A stretch of 64,000 bases of DNA from an uncultured Chloroflexota bacterium (GCA_913045315.1 CAJWQJ010000005.1:1-64000), one strand, 5' to 3'. Positions 1 through 9,667 are shown, numbered from the stretch's first letter. A program made the numbers and translations. Notes: generated by a model from the letters alone, not told the origin.

Positions 1-55
<55 letters not shown>

Positions 56-73
56 GTTCCTTTATAACCTTAA

Positions 74-155
74 GGGGATGTGTCGGAATTGGCAGACGAG
101 CATGACTTAGGATCATGTGCCGAAAGGCGTAGGAGTTCGAGTCTCCTCATCCCCA
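74..155 (+). tRNA. tRNA-Leu (TAG)
   Basis: The acceptor stem GGGGATG (74-80) pairs with CATCCCC (148-154), and the discriminator A is at 155. The anticodon stem CATGA/TCATG encloses the loop CTTAGGA, so the anticodon is TAG at 108-110. The long variable arm (GTGCCGAAAGGCGT) is typical of class II tRNAs such as Leu. It lies 18 bases after tRNA-Lys, so the two are probably co-transcribed. CCA is not encoded. Confidence 0.95.
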
Positions 156-249
156 TTTACTGGTGGGAATTTGGAAACTTGTGTTATATGATCTTAAACT
201 GTTAATATAGACAAACTTTTAAATGCCATACTGGCAGAGAGGAGTTCGC

Positions 250-1230
250 GTGGGCGTACTGCTAGAAGTTAAAAACTTATCGACACAATTTAATACCGAA
301 TCTGGAGTTGTTCAAGCTGTTGATGGTGTAACATATGAAATCAACGAAGGTGAAACTCTTGCTTTAGTCGGGGAAAGTGGATGTGGAAAAAGTGTAAGCG
401 CACTTTCTATAATGAGATTAATTCCTGATCCACCAGGAAAAATCACCAATGGGCAGGTAATTTTTGATGGTGAAGACCTTCTAACACTGCCTGACACTGA
501 CATGCGTAATATTCGCGGTAACAGAATAGCAATGATTTTCCAGGAACCAATGACTTCTCTTAATCCAGTTCTCACAATTGGAAAACAAATTACAGAATCG
601 TTAGAACTTCATCTAAATATGACTGATGAAGCTGCAAAAGATAGAGCTGGTGAATTGCTTGGCTTAGTAGGTATTCCTGATGGTCGAGCAAGACTAGACG
701 ACTATCCTCATCAGTTTAGTGGAGGAATGAGGCAACGCGTAATGATTGCAATGGGATTAACATGCAATCCTCGACTCCTAATTGCTGATGAACCAACTAC
801 TGCATTGGATGTCACCATTCAAGCTCAAATTCTCGAGTTAATTCAAGAAATTAGCCGAGATATTGGTTTGGCTGTTTTAATTATCACTCACAACCTTGGG
901 GTTGTTGCAAGATATGCTGACAGAGTAAACGTTATGTATGCCGGCAAAATTATCGAGCGAGGAAATGCAGATGACATTTACGGAAACCCAAAGCACCCAT
1001 ATACATTGGGTTTGATTCAATCTGTCCCACGACTTGATCAAGCTAAGGGTGACAAACTACAGCCAATTGAAGGTATGCCTCCAGACTTAATCCATCTTCC
1101 TGAAGGATGTGCCTTCAGAGCACGATGCAAGTTTGCAGTCGAAAAGTGTGCTACTGAAATCCCACCATTAACAACAGTTGGTACTGACCACATAGCAGCC
1201 TGCTTTGAATCTGATAAAGTGAAAATGTAA
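250..1230 (+). CDS. oppD: Oligopeptide/dipeptide ABC importer ATPase, OppD/DppD type
   Basis: One of the two ATPases that power peptide (or nickel/glycoside) uptake of the Opp/Dpp family at the inner face of the membrane. Visible motifs are Walker A GESGCGKS (about residues 41-48), the ABC signature FSGGMRQRV, Walker [13 protein letters not shown], and the family-specific C-terminal tail with GCAFRARC. The 326-residue length is normal. The GTG at 250 is chosen because GAGAGGAG at 237-244 sits 5 bases upstream; an in-frame ATG at 223 lies before that ribosome site. oppF follows 26 bases downstream. The membrane subunits and binding protein are not in this window, so the substrate cannot be told. 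Confidence 0.92.
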   Translation: MGVLLEVKNLSTQFNTESGVVQAVDGVTYEINEGETLALVGESGCGKSVSALSIMRLIPDPPGKITNGQVIFDGEDLLTLPDTDMRNIRGNRIAMIFQEPMTSLNPVLTIGKQITESLELHLNMTDEAAKDRAGELLGLVGIPDGRARLDDYPHQFSGGMRQRVMIAMGLTCNPRLLIADEPTTALDVTIQAQILELIQEISRDIGLAVLIITHNLGVVARYADRVNVMYAGKIIERGNADDIYGNPKHPYTLGLIQSVPRLDQAKGDKLQPIEGMPPDLIHLPEGCAFRARCKFAVEKCATEIPPLTTVGTDHIAACFESDKVKM

Positions 1231-1256
1231 AATAATAACTAGTTTGTGAGGGAATA

Positions 1257-2258
1257 ATGACAACTGAAACTGAAAATATTCTTGAAGTTAACAATCTAAA
1301 AATGTATTTTCCTGTAAAAAAAGGTGTCGTGATACAGAAACATGTTGCTGATGTTAAGGCAGTTGATGATGTAAGCTTTTTTGTTCGAAAAGGTGAAACC
1401 TTAGGTCTTGTTGGAGAAAGTGGTTGTGGCAAAACAACTACTGGCAGATGCGTTCTCCAACTATATAACCAAACGGCTGGGGAAATTACTTTCAAAGGAA
1501 AGCAATTAAATAACATGAAAGGCAGTGATTTACGTGCACTGAGAAGAGAAATGCAAGTGATTTTTCAAGATCCTTATAGTTCTCTAAATCCTCGTATGAC
1601 TGCTGGAAATATAATTGGTGAGCCACTTGTAGTTCACAAACTTGTACGAACAAAGGAAGAATACAAAGAGCGTGTAGCTGATTTACTTCAAATTGTTGGT
1701 TTAAATCCATATATGGCCGACAGATACCCACATGAATTCAGTGGTGGACAACGACAACGTATCGGAATCGCGCGTGCCTTATCAGTTCAACCTGATTTTA
1801 TAGTCTGTGATGAACCAATATCTGCACTAGACGTCTCCATTCAAGCACAGGTAATTAACCTTATGGAGGATTTACAAGAGCAATTTGGTCTTACATACCT
1901 ATTTATTGCTCATGACTTGTCTGTTGTAAGACATATAAGTGATCGAATAGCAGTTATGTACTTAGGACATATTGTAGAAATAGCCACACCTGAAGAACTA
2001 TATGAGAATCCACTTCATCCATACACTAAGGCTCTGCTTTCAGCTGTTCCAATTCCTGATCCAGTAATCGAACGAACTAGAACTAGAATAATGCTTGAGG
2101 GTGACGTGCCAAGCCCATTGAATCCTCCTTCTGGATGTGTTTTCCGAACCCGATGCCCAAATCCATCAGATGAATGTGAAGGTGGAGAAAGCACTATGGG
2201 CTTAATCGAGGCATCTCCAGATCATTGGGTGGATCAATGCTGCATAAACTGTGGGTAG
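1257..2258 (+). CDS. oppF: Oligopeptide/dipeptide ABC importer ATPase, OppF/DppF type
   Basis: Second ATPase of the same importer, expected to form a heterodimer with OppD. It has Walker [12 protein letters not shown], the signature [15 protein letters not shown], Walker [13 protein letters not shown], the switch histidine in [10 protein letters not shown], and the C-terminal Cys-containing segment ([11 protein letters not shown]) typical of the family. It has 333 residues, a normal length. The ATG at 1257 is preceded by GAGGGA. A strong terminator at 2282-2322 closes the operon, so oppF is the last gene of the cluster, as is common when the permeases and binding protein come first. Confidence 0.92.
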   Translation: MTTETENILEVNNLKMYFPVKKGVVIQKHVADVKAVDDVSFFVRKGETLGLVGESGCGKTTTGRCVLQLYNQTAGEITFKGKQLNNMKGSDLRALRREMQVIFQDPYSSLNPRMTAGNIIGEPLVVHKLVRTKEEYKERVADLLQIVGLNPYMADRYPHEFSGGQRQRIGIARALSVQPDFIVCDEPISALDVSIQAQVINLMEDLQEQFGLTYLFIAHDLSVVRHISDRIAVMYLGHIVEIATPEELYENPLHPYTKALLSAVPIPDPVIERTRTRIMLEGDVPSPLNPPSGCVFRTRCPNPSDECEGGESTMGLIEASPDHWVDQCCINCG

Positions 2259-2281
2259 TTTAATTTAATTAATGTGAAAAA

Positions 2282-2322
2282 AAGAAGAGGATGCTTGTTC
2301 TCAAGCATCCTCTTCTTTTTTT
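2282..2322 (+). terminator. Strong intrinsic terminator after oppF
   Basis: A perfect or near-perfect hairpin: AAGAAGAGGATGCTTG (2282-2297), a 4-base loop, then CAAGCATCCTCTTCTT (2302-2317), followed by a run of T to 2322. It separates the opp operon from lepA on the same strand. Confidence 0.9.
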
Positions 2323-2324
2323 GG

Positions 2325-2354
2325 TTGTTTAAATACAAACCCACATGTTAGTAT
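2325..2354 (+). promoter_or_regulatory. Predicted lepA promoter (possibly leaderless start)
   Basis: TTGTTT at 2325-2330 and TAGTAT at 2349-2354 are separated by 18 bases, and TGT directly precedes the -10 (extended -10 form). The predicted transcription start, about 7-8 bases further, falls on or beside the A of the lepA ATG at 2362. No Shine-Dalgarno sequence precedes that ATG. This is a prediction from sequence only. Confidence 0.4.
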
Positions 2355-2361
2355 CATTACT

Positions 2362-4197
2362 ATGGATACAGAAAATATTCGAAATTTTTGCATAATAGCA
2401 CATATAGATCATGGTAAATCTACTCTTGCTGATCGCATCCTTGAAACCACAGGAACAGTTGACCCAAGAAACATGACTGCACAATTTTTAGATCAAATGG
2501 ATCTAGAAAAAGAACGTGGCATCACTATTAAAGGAAAAGCTGTACGAATGACATTTCATGAAAATGGTGAAGTATATCAACTTAACCTTATTGACACCCC
2601 AGGACATGTGGACTTTGGATATGAAGTTTCAAGAGCGTTAGCAGCATGCGAAGGAGCAATATTGGTTGTTGATGCATCACAAGGAATTCAAGCACAAACG
2701 CTAGCTAATGCATACCTTGCATTAGGACATGATCTTATGATACTTCCGGTTTTGAACAAGATTGATCTTCCTTTTGCTGATCCTGAACGAATTGGTAGTG
2801 AAATGGTTCAACTTTTTGGATTTGATTCAGATGAAATAGTATTAACATCTGCAAAAGAAGGTATAGGGATTTCTGATGTGTTATCATCAATCGTAAAAAA
2901 TATCCCACCTCCTAAAGGAGACCCAAAAGAACCCTTAAAGGCACTAATTTTTGATTCAAGTTATGACCCATACAAAGGTGTAATTGCCTATGTAAGAATT
3001 TTTCAAGGTTCGATAGCTTCTGGAACTAGAATTAAAATGATGGGTTCTAACAGTGAAGTTGACGCTATCGAAGTTGGGGTTTTTCGCCCTAACCTAGAAG
3101 ATACAGGAATGCTCACAGCTGGAGAAGTAGGATATATTGCTACTGGATTAAAAACTGTTCGCGAGTGCCGAGTTGGCGATACAATTACAACTTCTTCAAA
3201 TGGTTCTTATGAAGAATTACCCGGGTACAATCCACAAAAGTTAGTAGTTTTTGCTGGACTTTATCCATCTGAAGGAGAATCATACCAATCTTTAAGGGAA
3301 GCTTTGGAAAAACTGCAATTAAATGATGCCGCATTAAGTTTTGAACCAGAAAATAGTCAAGCACTCGGTTTTGGATTTCGTTGTGGCTTCCTAGGGCCTC
3401 TCCATATGGAAATCGTTCAGGAACGACTGGAAAGAGAATATAACCTTGAATTAATTGCTACTTCTCCGAGTGTTGCATATAAAGCAATAGCTCAAAATGG
3501 AGAAGAATTAACAATTGCTAATCCATCTGAAATGCCTCACCCTGGTCAATTAAATAAAATCTTAGAACCATGGCTACTTGCTACAATCATAACACCTTCA
3601 CGATACATAGGATCTATAATGGAACTTATGACAAACAAAAGAGGAAATTACAAACGAATTGAGTATCTTACACAGGTAAATGCCCAAGGTGATTCGTCTG
3701 ACCCAGCTTATGATGCAAGAGTATTATTAGAATTTGAATTACCTCTTGCGGAACTAATTATTGATTTTTATGACCAGATTAAAACAAGATCCCAAGGATA
3801 CGCATCATTGGATTATGATATGATTGATTACAAAGAGGGGGCTCTAGTTAAATTAGACGTCATGCTGAATGGTAAAGTAGTTGATGCCCTATCATTTATT
3901 GTTCATAAAGATAAGTCTTATGCACTTGGAAGAAACTTAGTAAATAAACTAAAGGATGTAATTCCCAGACAAATGTTTGAGGTAGCTATCCAAGCTGCAC
4001 TTGGCAGTAGAATAATTGCTCGAGAAACAATCCGACCTCTACGTAAAAATGTTCTTGCAAAATGTTATGGTGGTGACATTACACGAAAGAGGAAACTGCT
4101 TGAAAAACAGGCTGAGGGTAAGAAGCGGCTAAAAACAGTTGGGCAAGTAGAAGTTCCTCAAGAAGCATTTTTAGCATTACTAAACAATCAAAAGTAG
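2362..4197 (+). CDS. lepA: Elongation factor 4 (LepA) GTPase
   Basis: Ribosome-bound translational GTPase that acts on stalled or mis-translocated ribosomes. The G domain is intact: AHIDHGKST near residues 13-21, [12 protein letters not shown], and NKIDLP. The EF4-specific C-terminal domain ends in a basic stretch ([21 protein letters not shown]). At 611 residues it has the usual family length. The start ATG has no visible ribosome-binding site and lies right after a predicted -10, so the mRNA may be leaderless. A small zinc-ribbon gene begins 21 bases downstream and is probably co-transcribed. Confidence 0.97.
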   Translation: MDTENIRNFCIIAHIDHGKSTLADRILETTGTVDPRNMTAQFLDQMDLEKERGITIKGKAVRMTFHENGEVYQLNLIDTPGHVDFGYEVSRALAACEGAILVVDASQGIQAQTLANAYLALGHDLMILPVLNKIDLPFADPERIGSEMVQLFGFDSDEIVLTSAKEGIGISDVLSSIVKNIPPPKGDPKEPLKALIFDSSYDPYKGVIAYVRIFQGSIASGTRIKMMGSNSEVDAIEVGVFRPNLEDTGMLTAGEVGYIATGLKTVRECRVGDTITTSSNGSYEELPGYNPQKLVVFAGLYPSEGESYQSLREALEKLQLNDAALSFEPENSQALGFGFRCGFLGPLHMEIVQERLEREYNLELIATSPSVAYKAIAQNGEELTIANPSEMPHPGQLNKILEPWLLATIITPSRYIGSIMELMTNKRGNYKRIEYLTQVNAQGDSSDPAYDARVLLEFELPLAELIIDFYDQIKTRSQGYASLDYDMIDYKEGALVKLDVMLNGKVVDALSFIVHKDKSYALGRNLVNKLKDVIPRQMFEVAIQAALGSRIIARETIRPLRKNVLAKCYGGDITRKRKLLEKQAEGKKRLKTVGQVEVPQEAFLALLNNQK

Positions 4198-4218
4198 TGT
4201 GCATACAATAGGAGATAA

Positions 4219-4425
4219 ATGGCAATACTAATAAGATTATTCCTAATGCTTGTAATTCTAGCAGGAGGAATTTACGCATTTAGAAGATTTATGCAACCAA
4301 AAAACACGCAAGTTATTGCTCCTTGGTGCCTTCGTTGCGAAAGCAACAGAAGTGTTGTTATGAACTTTGATGAAAATGAGAAGAATGGGAAATGGTACTG
4401 TAGTAGATGTAAGGAATATTTGTAA
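4219..4425 (+). CDS. Small membrane-anchored zinc-ribbon protein
   Basis: A 68-residue protein of unknown function. Residues about 3-22 form one hydrophobic segment (LIRLFLMLVILAGGIYAF) followed by basic residues, which suggests an N-terminal membrane anchor with the rest in the cytoplasm. The C-terminal half has two Cys pairs, WCLRC and YCSRC, about 25 residues apart, which look like a zinc ribbon. AGGAG at 4210-4214 precedes the ATG at 4219. It follows lepA closely and ends at a hairpin shared with rsmI. I do not recognise a named family. Confidence 0.7.
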   Translation: MAILIRLFLMLVILAGGIYAFRRFMQPKNTQVIAPWCLRCESNRSVVMNFDENEKNGKWYCSRCKEYL

Positions 4426-4458
4426 AATCTAATCGTTTTCAGGCAAACGATTAGATTT
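4425..4458. terminator. Palindrome shared by two convergent genes
   Basis: AAATCTAATCGTTT and AAACGATTAGATTT form a long A/T-rich stem around a 6-base loop. It spans the stop codon of the zinc-ribbon gene (4423-4425) and the stop codon of rsmI (4451-4453 on the other strand). The A/T flanks could act as a terminator in both directions. Confidence 0.6.
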
Positions 4459-5269
4459 CAATCCAGATCTTATATAACTCTCTTTTGTTAACCCCAGAAA
4501 TATCTGAAACAATTTTGACACTATCTCTGCCACTTTTGCCTAAATTTTTCAGTATTCTTAATTCTTCAATTATCCAATCATAATCTTCTTTAGTATTTTC
4601 ATCTGAATGTGTATCACCTTCGACAACTATACAAAATTCCCCACGAGGTTTTTCAAAATTTGCAATACACTCTGAAATAGTTCCTCGAAAAACTTCTTCA
4701 TGAATTTTTGTCATCTCCCTGCAAACTGATACTCGTCTATCCCCAAAAATACCCTTCATATCCTCTAATGAACTAATTAAACGATGAGGAGATTCAAAAA
4801 TAATTAGAGTTTCTTCTATATTTTTTACACTATTTAGTTCCAATTTACGTTCCTTAGATCGCCTAGACAAAAATCCTAAAAAGAAAAACTTATCACCTTT
4901 CATTCCTGAAATACTTAATGCACTTGTTACTGAAGATGCTCCAGGGATCGCGATTACTGAAAATCCTAATTCACCTGCTTGATATACCAAATCTTTCCCT
5001 GGATCACTTATAACAGGTGTTCCCGCTTCAGAAATTAATGCATAATTATAAGTATTTAAGCCAGATAAAATTTTATTCATTTTGGATTTTGAAGAATCCT
5101 TATGAAAACTCATTAATGGCTTATCTATTTTAAAATTATTTAATAGTTTTTTTGCTTTACGTGTATCTTCAGCAATAATGGCATCCACATAATTTAAAAT
5201 ACTTATAGCCCTAAGAGTTATATCTTCTAAATTACCTATTGGAGTTCCAATTACATATAAATTACCCAT
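4451..5269 (-). CDS. rsmI: 16S rRNA (cytidine1402-2'-O)-methyltransferase RsmI
   Basis: A SAM-dependent tetrapyrrole-methylase-fold enzyme that 2'-O-methylates C1402 in the decoding centre of 16S rRNA. The N-terminus LYVIGTPIGNLEDITLRA, then AEDTRKAKKLL, SEAGTPVISDPG and IPGASSVTSALSISG, are the family signatures. The 272-residue length is normal. The ATG at 5269 has GAGGTCG upstream. The last codons lie inside the palindrome shared with the convergent upstream gene. Confidence 0.95.
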   Translation of the reverse strand: MGNLYVIGTPIGNLEDITLRAISILNYVDAIIAEDTRKAKKLLNNFKIDKPLMSFHKDSSKSKMNKILSGLNTYNYALISEAGTPVISDPGKDLVYQAGELGFSVIAIPGASSVTSALSISGMKGDKFFFLGFLSRRSKERKLELNSVKNIEETLIIFESPHRLISSLEDMKGIFGDRRVSVCREMTKIHEEVFRGTISECIANFEKPRGEFCIVVEGDTHSDENTKEDYDWIIEELRILKNLGKSGRDSVKIVSDISGVNKRELYKIWIEI

Positions 5270-5326
5270 ATTCGACCTCTAGTAAAGAAAACTGTACCAT
5301 CAATTCAGCAATAATTTTACCACTCG

Positions 5327-5354
5327 GTTAAAATTTTCATATAGATAATATAAT
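5327..5354 (+). promoter_or_regulatory. Predicted promoter of the aminotransferase gene
   Basis: A perfect TATAAT at 5349-5354 lies 16 bases after GTTAAA (5327-5332). The 5' leader would be about 40 bases and includes a good ribosome site, AAAGGAGA (5387-5394), before the ATG at 5401. The -35 match is weak. Confidence 0.4.
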
Positions 5355-5400
5355 TATCAATATATACAATAGTTGAAGAGGGATTCAAAGGAGAATTGTA

Positions 5401-6576
5401 ATGAGTATATCCAAAAAAATATCTGAGTCTATGAAAAATCAATCTTGGATTCGTGAGATGTTTGAATTAGGTAACTCTCTAAAGCAAGAATATGGAGAAA
5501 AAAATGTATACGATTTATCTCTTGGAAACCCCGGAAGTGAACCATCTAAAGAATTTATAAAAAGCATTCAATCTTTATTATCCAACCCAACCCCTGGAAT
5601 GCATAGATATATGCCAAATGCAGGCTATCCTGCAACTCGAGATGCTGTGGCAAACCATCTTTCAAAAATATTTAATGTAGGGTTTTCTTTTGAAAATATT
5701 ATTATGACTTGCGGAGCAGGAGGCTCACTGAACGTAATACTCAAATCAATCCTAGACTATAAGGATGAGATAATTATTTTTTCACCTTTTTTTCCTGAAT
5801 ATCTTCATTATGTTGAAAACCATGGTGGCAATCCCATAATAATCCCCGCAAATGAAAATTTTTTGCCAGATGTGGAAACATTACAAAAATCTATCACTAA
5901 TAAAACTAAAGGAATTATTATTAATTCGCCTAACAATCCTACAGGGGTGGTTTATCCACAATCAACTATAGATGAAATTGGAATTGCATTAACGCAAGCA
6001 GAAGAAAAATATGGAAACACTATTCATTTGATTTCTGACGAACCGTACGCGAGACTAGTTTACAAACCCTACAAAAATCCATCCATATTCTCCGCCTATA
6101 CTAATTCCATATTAGCTACTTCCTTTTCCAAAGATCTATCATTGGCTGGAGAAAGAATCGGATATGCTGCTATAAACCCTAACCATGTATCAAGAAATGA
6201 ATTAATAAATGCATTTACTTTTTCAAATAGAATTCTTGGCTTTGTGAATGCACCGGCACTAATGCAAAATATAATCCCAAAAATTATTGACTCTATTGTC
6301 GATGTAAGTTGGTATGAAAATAAAAGGAATTACCTAATGAAAAATCTAATTGAATTAGGTTATGAATTTCCAGATCCAGGAGGGGCTTTTTTTATATTCG
6401 CAAAGTCTCCAATTCCAAATGATATAGAATTTGTAAAAAACCTGCTGGAATATAAAGTATTGGTTACTCCAGGTACTGGATTTGGGAAACAGGGGTACTT
6501 CCGAATCTCTTACTCGGTAGAAGATTGGGTACTTGAAGGAGCGATACAAGGGTTTTCAAAGGTAATAAATAACTAA
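5401..6576 (+). CDS. PLP-dependent class I/II aminotransferase
   Basis: A fold-type I aminotransferase of 391 residues. The PLP lysine is K244 in SFSKDLSLAGERIGY; INSPNNPTGVVYP is the conserved Asn-Pro loop, and FRISYS near the C-terminus carries the substrate carboxylate-binding Arg. The N-terminal DLSLGNPGSEP matches aspartate/aromatic-type aminotransferases. Which amino acid it uses cannot be read from sequence. The start is supported by AAAGGAGA 6 bases upstream. It stands alone between rsmI (divergent) and a metallophosphoesterase gene 95 bases downstream. Confidence 0.9.
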   Translation: MSISKKISESMKNQSWIREMFELGNSLKQEYGEKNVYDLSLGNPGSEPSKEFIKSIQSLLSNPTPGMHRYMPNAGYPATRDAVANHLSKIFNVGFSFENIIMTCGAGGSLNVILKSILDYKDEIIIFSPFFPEYLHYVENHGGNPIIIPANENFLPDVETLQKSITNKTKGIIINSPNNPTGVVYPQSTIDEIGIALTQAEEKYGNTIHLISDEPYARLVYKPYKNPSIFSAYTNSILATSFSKDLSLAGERIGYAAINPNHVSRNELINAFTFSNRILGFVNAPALMQNIIPKIIDSIVDVSWYENKRNYLMKNLIELGYEFPDPGGAFFIFAKSPIPNDIEFVKNLLEYKVLVTPGTGFGKQGYFRISYSVEDWVLEGAIQGFSKVINN

Positions 6577-6671
6577 ATCACTTTTTTAAATAATATATGC
6601 TCATTGACACCTTGATTATGGTCCAGTACTGTATCTATTCATACCTATACTAAACAGAGAACTCCAAATCT

Positions 6672-7397
6672 ATGATAAATGCACATAATGATGATCCTTC
6701 TCTGAAAATACTACATACAGCTGATTTACATTTTCTAGGGGATACTGCACGACTAAACTCAGTTGAGGATAGATTTCCTATAATCAAAGATGCAGTAAAT
6801 AAGTTAGATGTTGACGCGGTTATTCTTGCAGGAGATATCTTTGATACCCCACATGCCCCACCCGAACAAGTAACCAGGTTAATTCACGATCTTTCTCAAA
6901 TATCAATTCCATGTGTATTGTTACCCGGCAATCATGATGCTCGTATATTCGACCAGATTGCTAATGAAAAAACTGGGGATAATATTTTTTTGATAACTAA
7001 AGAAGAAGGAGAAACAATTCTTATTTCTTCATTAAACCTAGCAATATGGGGAAAACCAACATATGATCACACTCCACAATTCCGTCCATTAGAAGGCATG
7101 CCAAAAAGACCTGATAATAAATGGTACATAGTTGTTGCCCATGGATTGGTGTACGATTCCCCAGACTTCGAGGGAAGATCATCATTGATCCACCCTGAAG
7201 AATTAATTGAAGCAGATTGCGACTATATAGCTTTAGGGCATGTTCACGCTTTTAGAGATGTAACCAAAGGAAAAACTCCTGCTTTTTATAGCGGAGCTCC
7301 ATGGGGCTCTACAACAACTCCAACTGTTGCGCTAATATCGTTATATCCTGAAAAACCTGCTAAAGTTGAGCAAATTACAGTCCCTATAGAACAATAA
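6672..7397 (+). CDS. SbcD-like metallophosphoesterase
   Basis: A calcineurin-like phosphoesterase of 241 residues. All five metal-site motifs are present in order: HTADLHFLG, LAGDIFDT, PGNHDAR, VVAHGL and LGHVHAF. This is the arrangement of the SbcD/Mre11 nuclease core, but the C-terminal capping domain is short and no SbcC/Rad50-like ATPase is nearby. It could be a stand-alone DNA nuclease or a phosphodiesterase of other substrate. The 2-hydroxyacid dehydrogenase gene follows 22 bases downstream on the same strand. Confidence 0.85.
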   Translation: MINAHNDDPSLKILHTADLHFLGDTARLNSVEDRFPIIKDAVNKLDVDAVILAGDIFDTPHAPPEQVTRLIHDLSQISIPCVLLPGNHDARIFDQIANEKTGDNIFLITKEEGETILISSLNLAIWGKPTYDHTPQFRPLEGMPKRPDNKWYIVVAHGLVYDSPDFEGRSSLIHPEELIEADCDYIALGHVHAFRDVTKGKTPAFYSGAPWGSTTTPTVALISLYPEKPAKVEQITVPIEQ

Positions 7398-7419
7398 ACA
7401 TACCAATACAATAAATCCA

Positions 7420-8409
7420 ATGAAAATCTCAGTAACAATATTAAGCAGAATGCCTCCAGAACGTTCACGACTCGTTCTTTCTTATGCACCTGAAAATTTT
7501 GAAATTAATATCATTGAATCAAGTGCACCAATAGATCTTCAAATTAATGCATGTAAAGATGCGGATGCAATCATATTAGGAACACCTAATATTGACATGA
7601 GTGTATTAAATGAATGCCACAAAGTTAAACTCCTTCAAACTCTTAGTGCTGGTTATGAAGAATTAAATATTGAAGCCATCTCAAAAATTGGAATACCTAT
7701 AGCCAATAATGGTGGCAGTAATGCTGGAGCTGTCTCAGAACAAGTACTATCCATTGCATTAATGCTTATTCGAGGAACTTTAAAACATTGGGAAAATGCA
7801 AAGGAAAAAAAATGGAGAGAAGGGATCAGAGATCTTAATTTTGGCGAACTTGGAAATAAGAAATTCGGAATTGTTGGCATGGGACCCATTGGAAAAGAAC
7901 TAGCTAAAAAATTGCAAGGATTTCAATGTGAAGTATCCTACTATGATATTAATTTTCTAGACCCGATTACTGAAAATGAACTAAACATTTCAAGAACAAC
8001 ATTAAATAATCTTCTTAAAAATTCTGATGTTATTTCTCTTCATATCCCCCTTAACGAAAAAACCTACCATTTCATTGGAAAAAATGAATTCTTAAAGATG
8101 AAAAAAAATGCAATCATCATCAATACAAGTAGGGGGGGTATTATTGATGAAATTGCTTTATTGAAAGCGTTGAAAGAAGAACAAATTGCTGGAGCAGGAT
8201 TAGATGTAATGGAATCCGAACCTCCAAAAGAGAATGACGCACTTTTAGAACTCAATAATGTTATTATCACACCACACATGGCAGGTGTAACGAGTGAATC
8301 TAATTCCCGTTCTGCTCTATTTGCATTTGAAAATGTAAATAGAGCTATAGCAAAGAAAGAAATATTGTCTGTGGTAAATACAAAAGAATTGCTTACATAT
8401 AGGAGTTAA
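7420..8409 (+). CDS. D-isomer-specific 2-hydroxyacid dehydrogenase
   Basis: An NAD(P)H-linked dehydrogenase that interconverts 2-oxoacids and D-2-hydroxyacids. It has 329 residues with the Rossmann loop GIVGMGPIGKELA near 151-163, the segment INTSRGGIIDE with the catalytic Arg, a Glu in ESEPP, and the catalytic His in ITPHMAG. It may be a glyoxylate/hydroxypyruvate or phosphoglycerate dehydrogenase relative; the substrate is not evident. No ribosome site is visible, and TACAAT at 7407-7412 sits so close that transcription could begin at the ATG. leuB starts 3 bases after the stop, so the two are co-transcribed. Confidence 0.88.
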   Translation: MKISVTILSRMPPERSRLVLSYAPENFEINIIESSAPIDLQINACKDADAIILGTPNIDMSVLNECHKVKLLQTLSAGYEELNIEAISKIGIPIANNGGSNAGAVSEQVLSIALMLIRGTLKHWENAKEKKWREGIRDLNFGELGNKKFGIVGMGPIGKELAKKLQGFQCEVSYYDINFLDPITENELNISRTTLNNLLKNSDVISLHIPLNEKTYHFIGKNEFLKMKKNAIIINTSRGGIIDEIALLKALKEEQIAGAGLDVMESEPPKENDALLELNNVIITPHMAGVTSESNSRSALFAFENVNRAIAKKEILSVVNTKELLTYRS

Positions 8410-8412
8410 TAA

Positions 8413-9504
8413 ATGAAATTCAATATCACTGTCTTAGATGGAGATGGAATTGGCCCAGAAGTCACTAGAGAAGCTATTAATGTAATGGAAACAATAGGAG
8501 AAAAATACAATCATCAATTTATTTTTACCCATGAATTAATTGGCGGAATTAGCATTGACCAAAAAGGAACTGCTCTTCCGCAAGAATCAATCATTTCATC
8601 AAAAAAAAGTGATGCTGTTCTTCTAGGAGCAGTTGGAGGACCAAAGTGGGATAATCCTTCAGCACCTGTTCGACCAGAAGATGGACTTTTAGCAATAAGA
8701 AAAGAACTAGGTTTATTCGCTAATATTCGTCCTGTAAGCGTCTTTCCAGATCTTACGTATTCAAGCACCTTAAAATCTGAAACTTTGAATGGAGTTGATT
8801 TTGTAGTAATTAGAGAATTAACTGGAGGACTATATTTCGGAAAACCAAAACGAAGATGGAAAAATACGAGAGGACGTCAAGCAGTCGATACAATGAGATA
8901 TTCTGAGAAAGAGATACGACGTGTGCTTAAGGTAGGTTTCGAGATGGCTCGAATACGTAATAAACGATTAACTTCAGTAGATAAAGCAAATGTTTTAGAA
9001 ACTTCACGTCTATGGAGAGAAATTGCAATAGAAATGTCAAACGAATACACCGATGTAGCTGTTGACCATATGTTAGTTGACACAGCATCAATGCAACTTG
9101 TACGAAATCCTTCTCAATTCGATGTTATTGTTACAGAAAATACTTTTGGGGATATCCTCACAGATGAAGCTTCAGTACTAACCGGATCAATGGGCATGCT
9201 ACCTTCTGCCAGTTTAGCTCAAGTCCCAATGGAAGGAACAAAAACTATGGGTCTCTATGAACCAATTCATGGATCAGCACCAGACATAGCAGGTAAAGGC
9301 ATTGCCAATCCATTAGCTTGTATTCTCAGTATAGCTTTACTTTTTCGTTATTCTTTACGACTTAATGAAGAAGCTGCAGCAATTGAAAATGCAGTTCAAA
9401 AAGCAATTAATGAAGGTTATCGGTGTGCAGACATAGCCCGTGATGGTGACAATGTAATTTCTACAAAAGAAATGGGAGCTTTAATTTCATCCTTATTAAA
9501 GTGA
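8413..9504 (+). CDS. leuB: 3-isopropylmalate dehydrogenase
   Basis: Oxidative decarboxylation of 3-isopropylmalate to 2-oxoisocaproate in leucine biosynthesis. The N-terminus ITVLDGDGIGPEV, the LeuB loop GGPKWDNP with LLAIRKELGLFANIRP, RELTGGLYFGKP, the active-site DKANVLETSRLWRE, and the metal/NAD segments FGDILTDEAS and EPIHGSAPDIAGKG are all present. It has 363 residues, a normal length. AGGAG at 8401-8405 precedes the ATG, inside the end of the upstream gene. leuA and leuCD are not in this window. Confidence 0.95.
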   Translation: MKFNITVLDGDGIGPEVTREAINVMETIGEKYNHQFIFTHELIGGISIDQKGTALPQESIISSKKSDAVLLGAVGGPKWDNPSAPVRPEDGLLAIRKELGLFANIRPVSVFPDLTYSSTLKSETLNGVDFVVIRELTGGLYFGKPKRRWKNTRGRQAVDTMRYSEKEIRRVLKVGFEMARIRNKRLTSVDKANVLETSRLWREIAIEMSNEYTDVAVDHMLVDTASMQLVRNPSQFDVIVTENTFGDILTDEASVLTGSMGMLPSASLAQVPMEGTKTMGLYEPIHGSAPDIAGKGIANPLACILSIALLFRYSLRLNEEAAAIENAVQKAINEGYRCADIARDGDNVISTKEMGALISSLLK

Positions 9505-9543
9505 TTTTTTACTAAGGATCGGAACATCTGAAATATAGTAATC

Positions 9544-9606
9544 TTGACAATAAATCTTACCCTAGCTACAGTTTATATATTAATCGCCCTAGATTAGAAC
9601 TAGGGT
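9544..9606 (+). promoter_or_regulatory. ftsZ promoter region with three CCCTAG half-sites
   Basis: TTGACA (9544-9549) and TACAGT (9567-9572) with 17-base spacing give a plausible promoter. CCCTAG occurs at 9560-9565 and 9587-9592, and its complement CTAGGG at 9600-9605. Each of the first two copies can pair with the third, giving two alternative hairpins. The arrangement could be an operator or a transcript structure; this is inference. Confidence 0.45.
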
Positions 9607-9667
9607 ACTACGAACACCAAAATTAGTGTTCCAGTTGTTATGGATACACAAATGGAGGAAATTAGAT

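Noticed and set aside
223..249. ATG at 223 as start of oppD
   Set aside because: The ribosome site GAGAGGAG (237-244) lies after this ATG and fits the GTG at 250.
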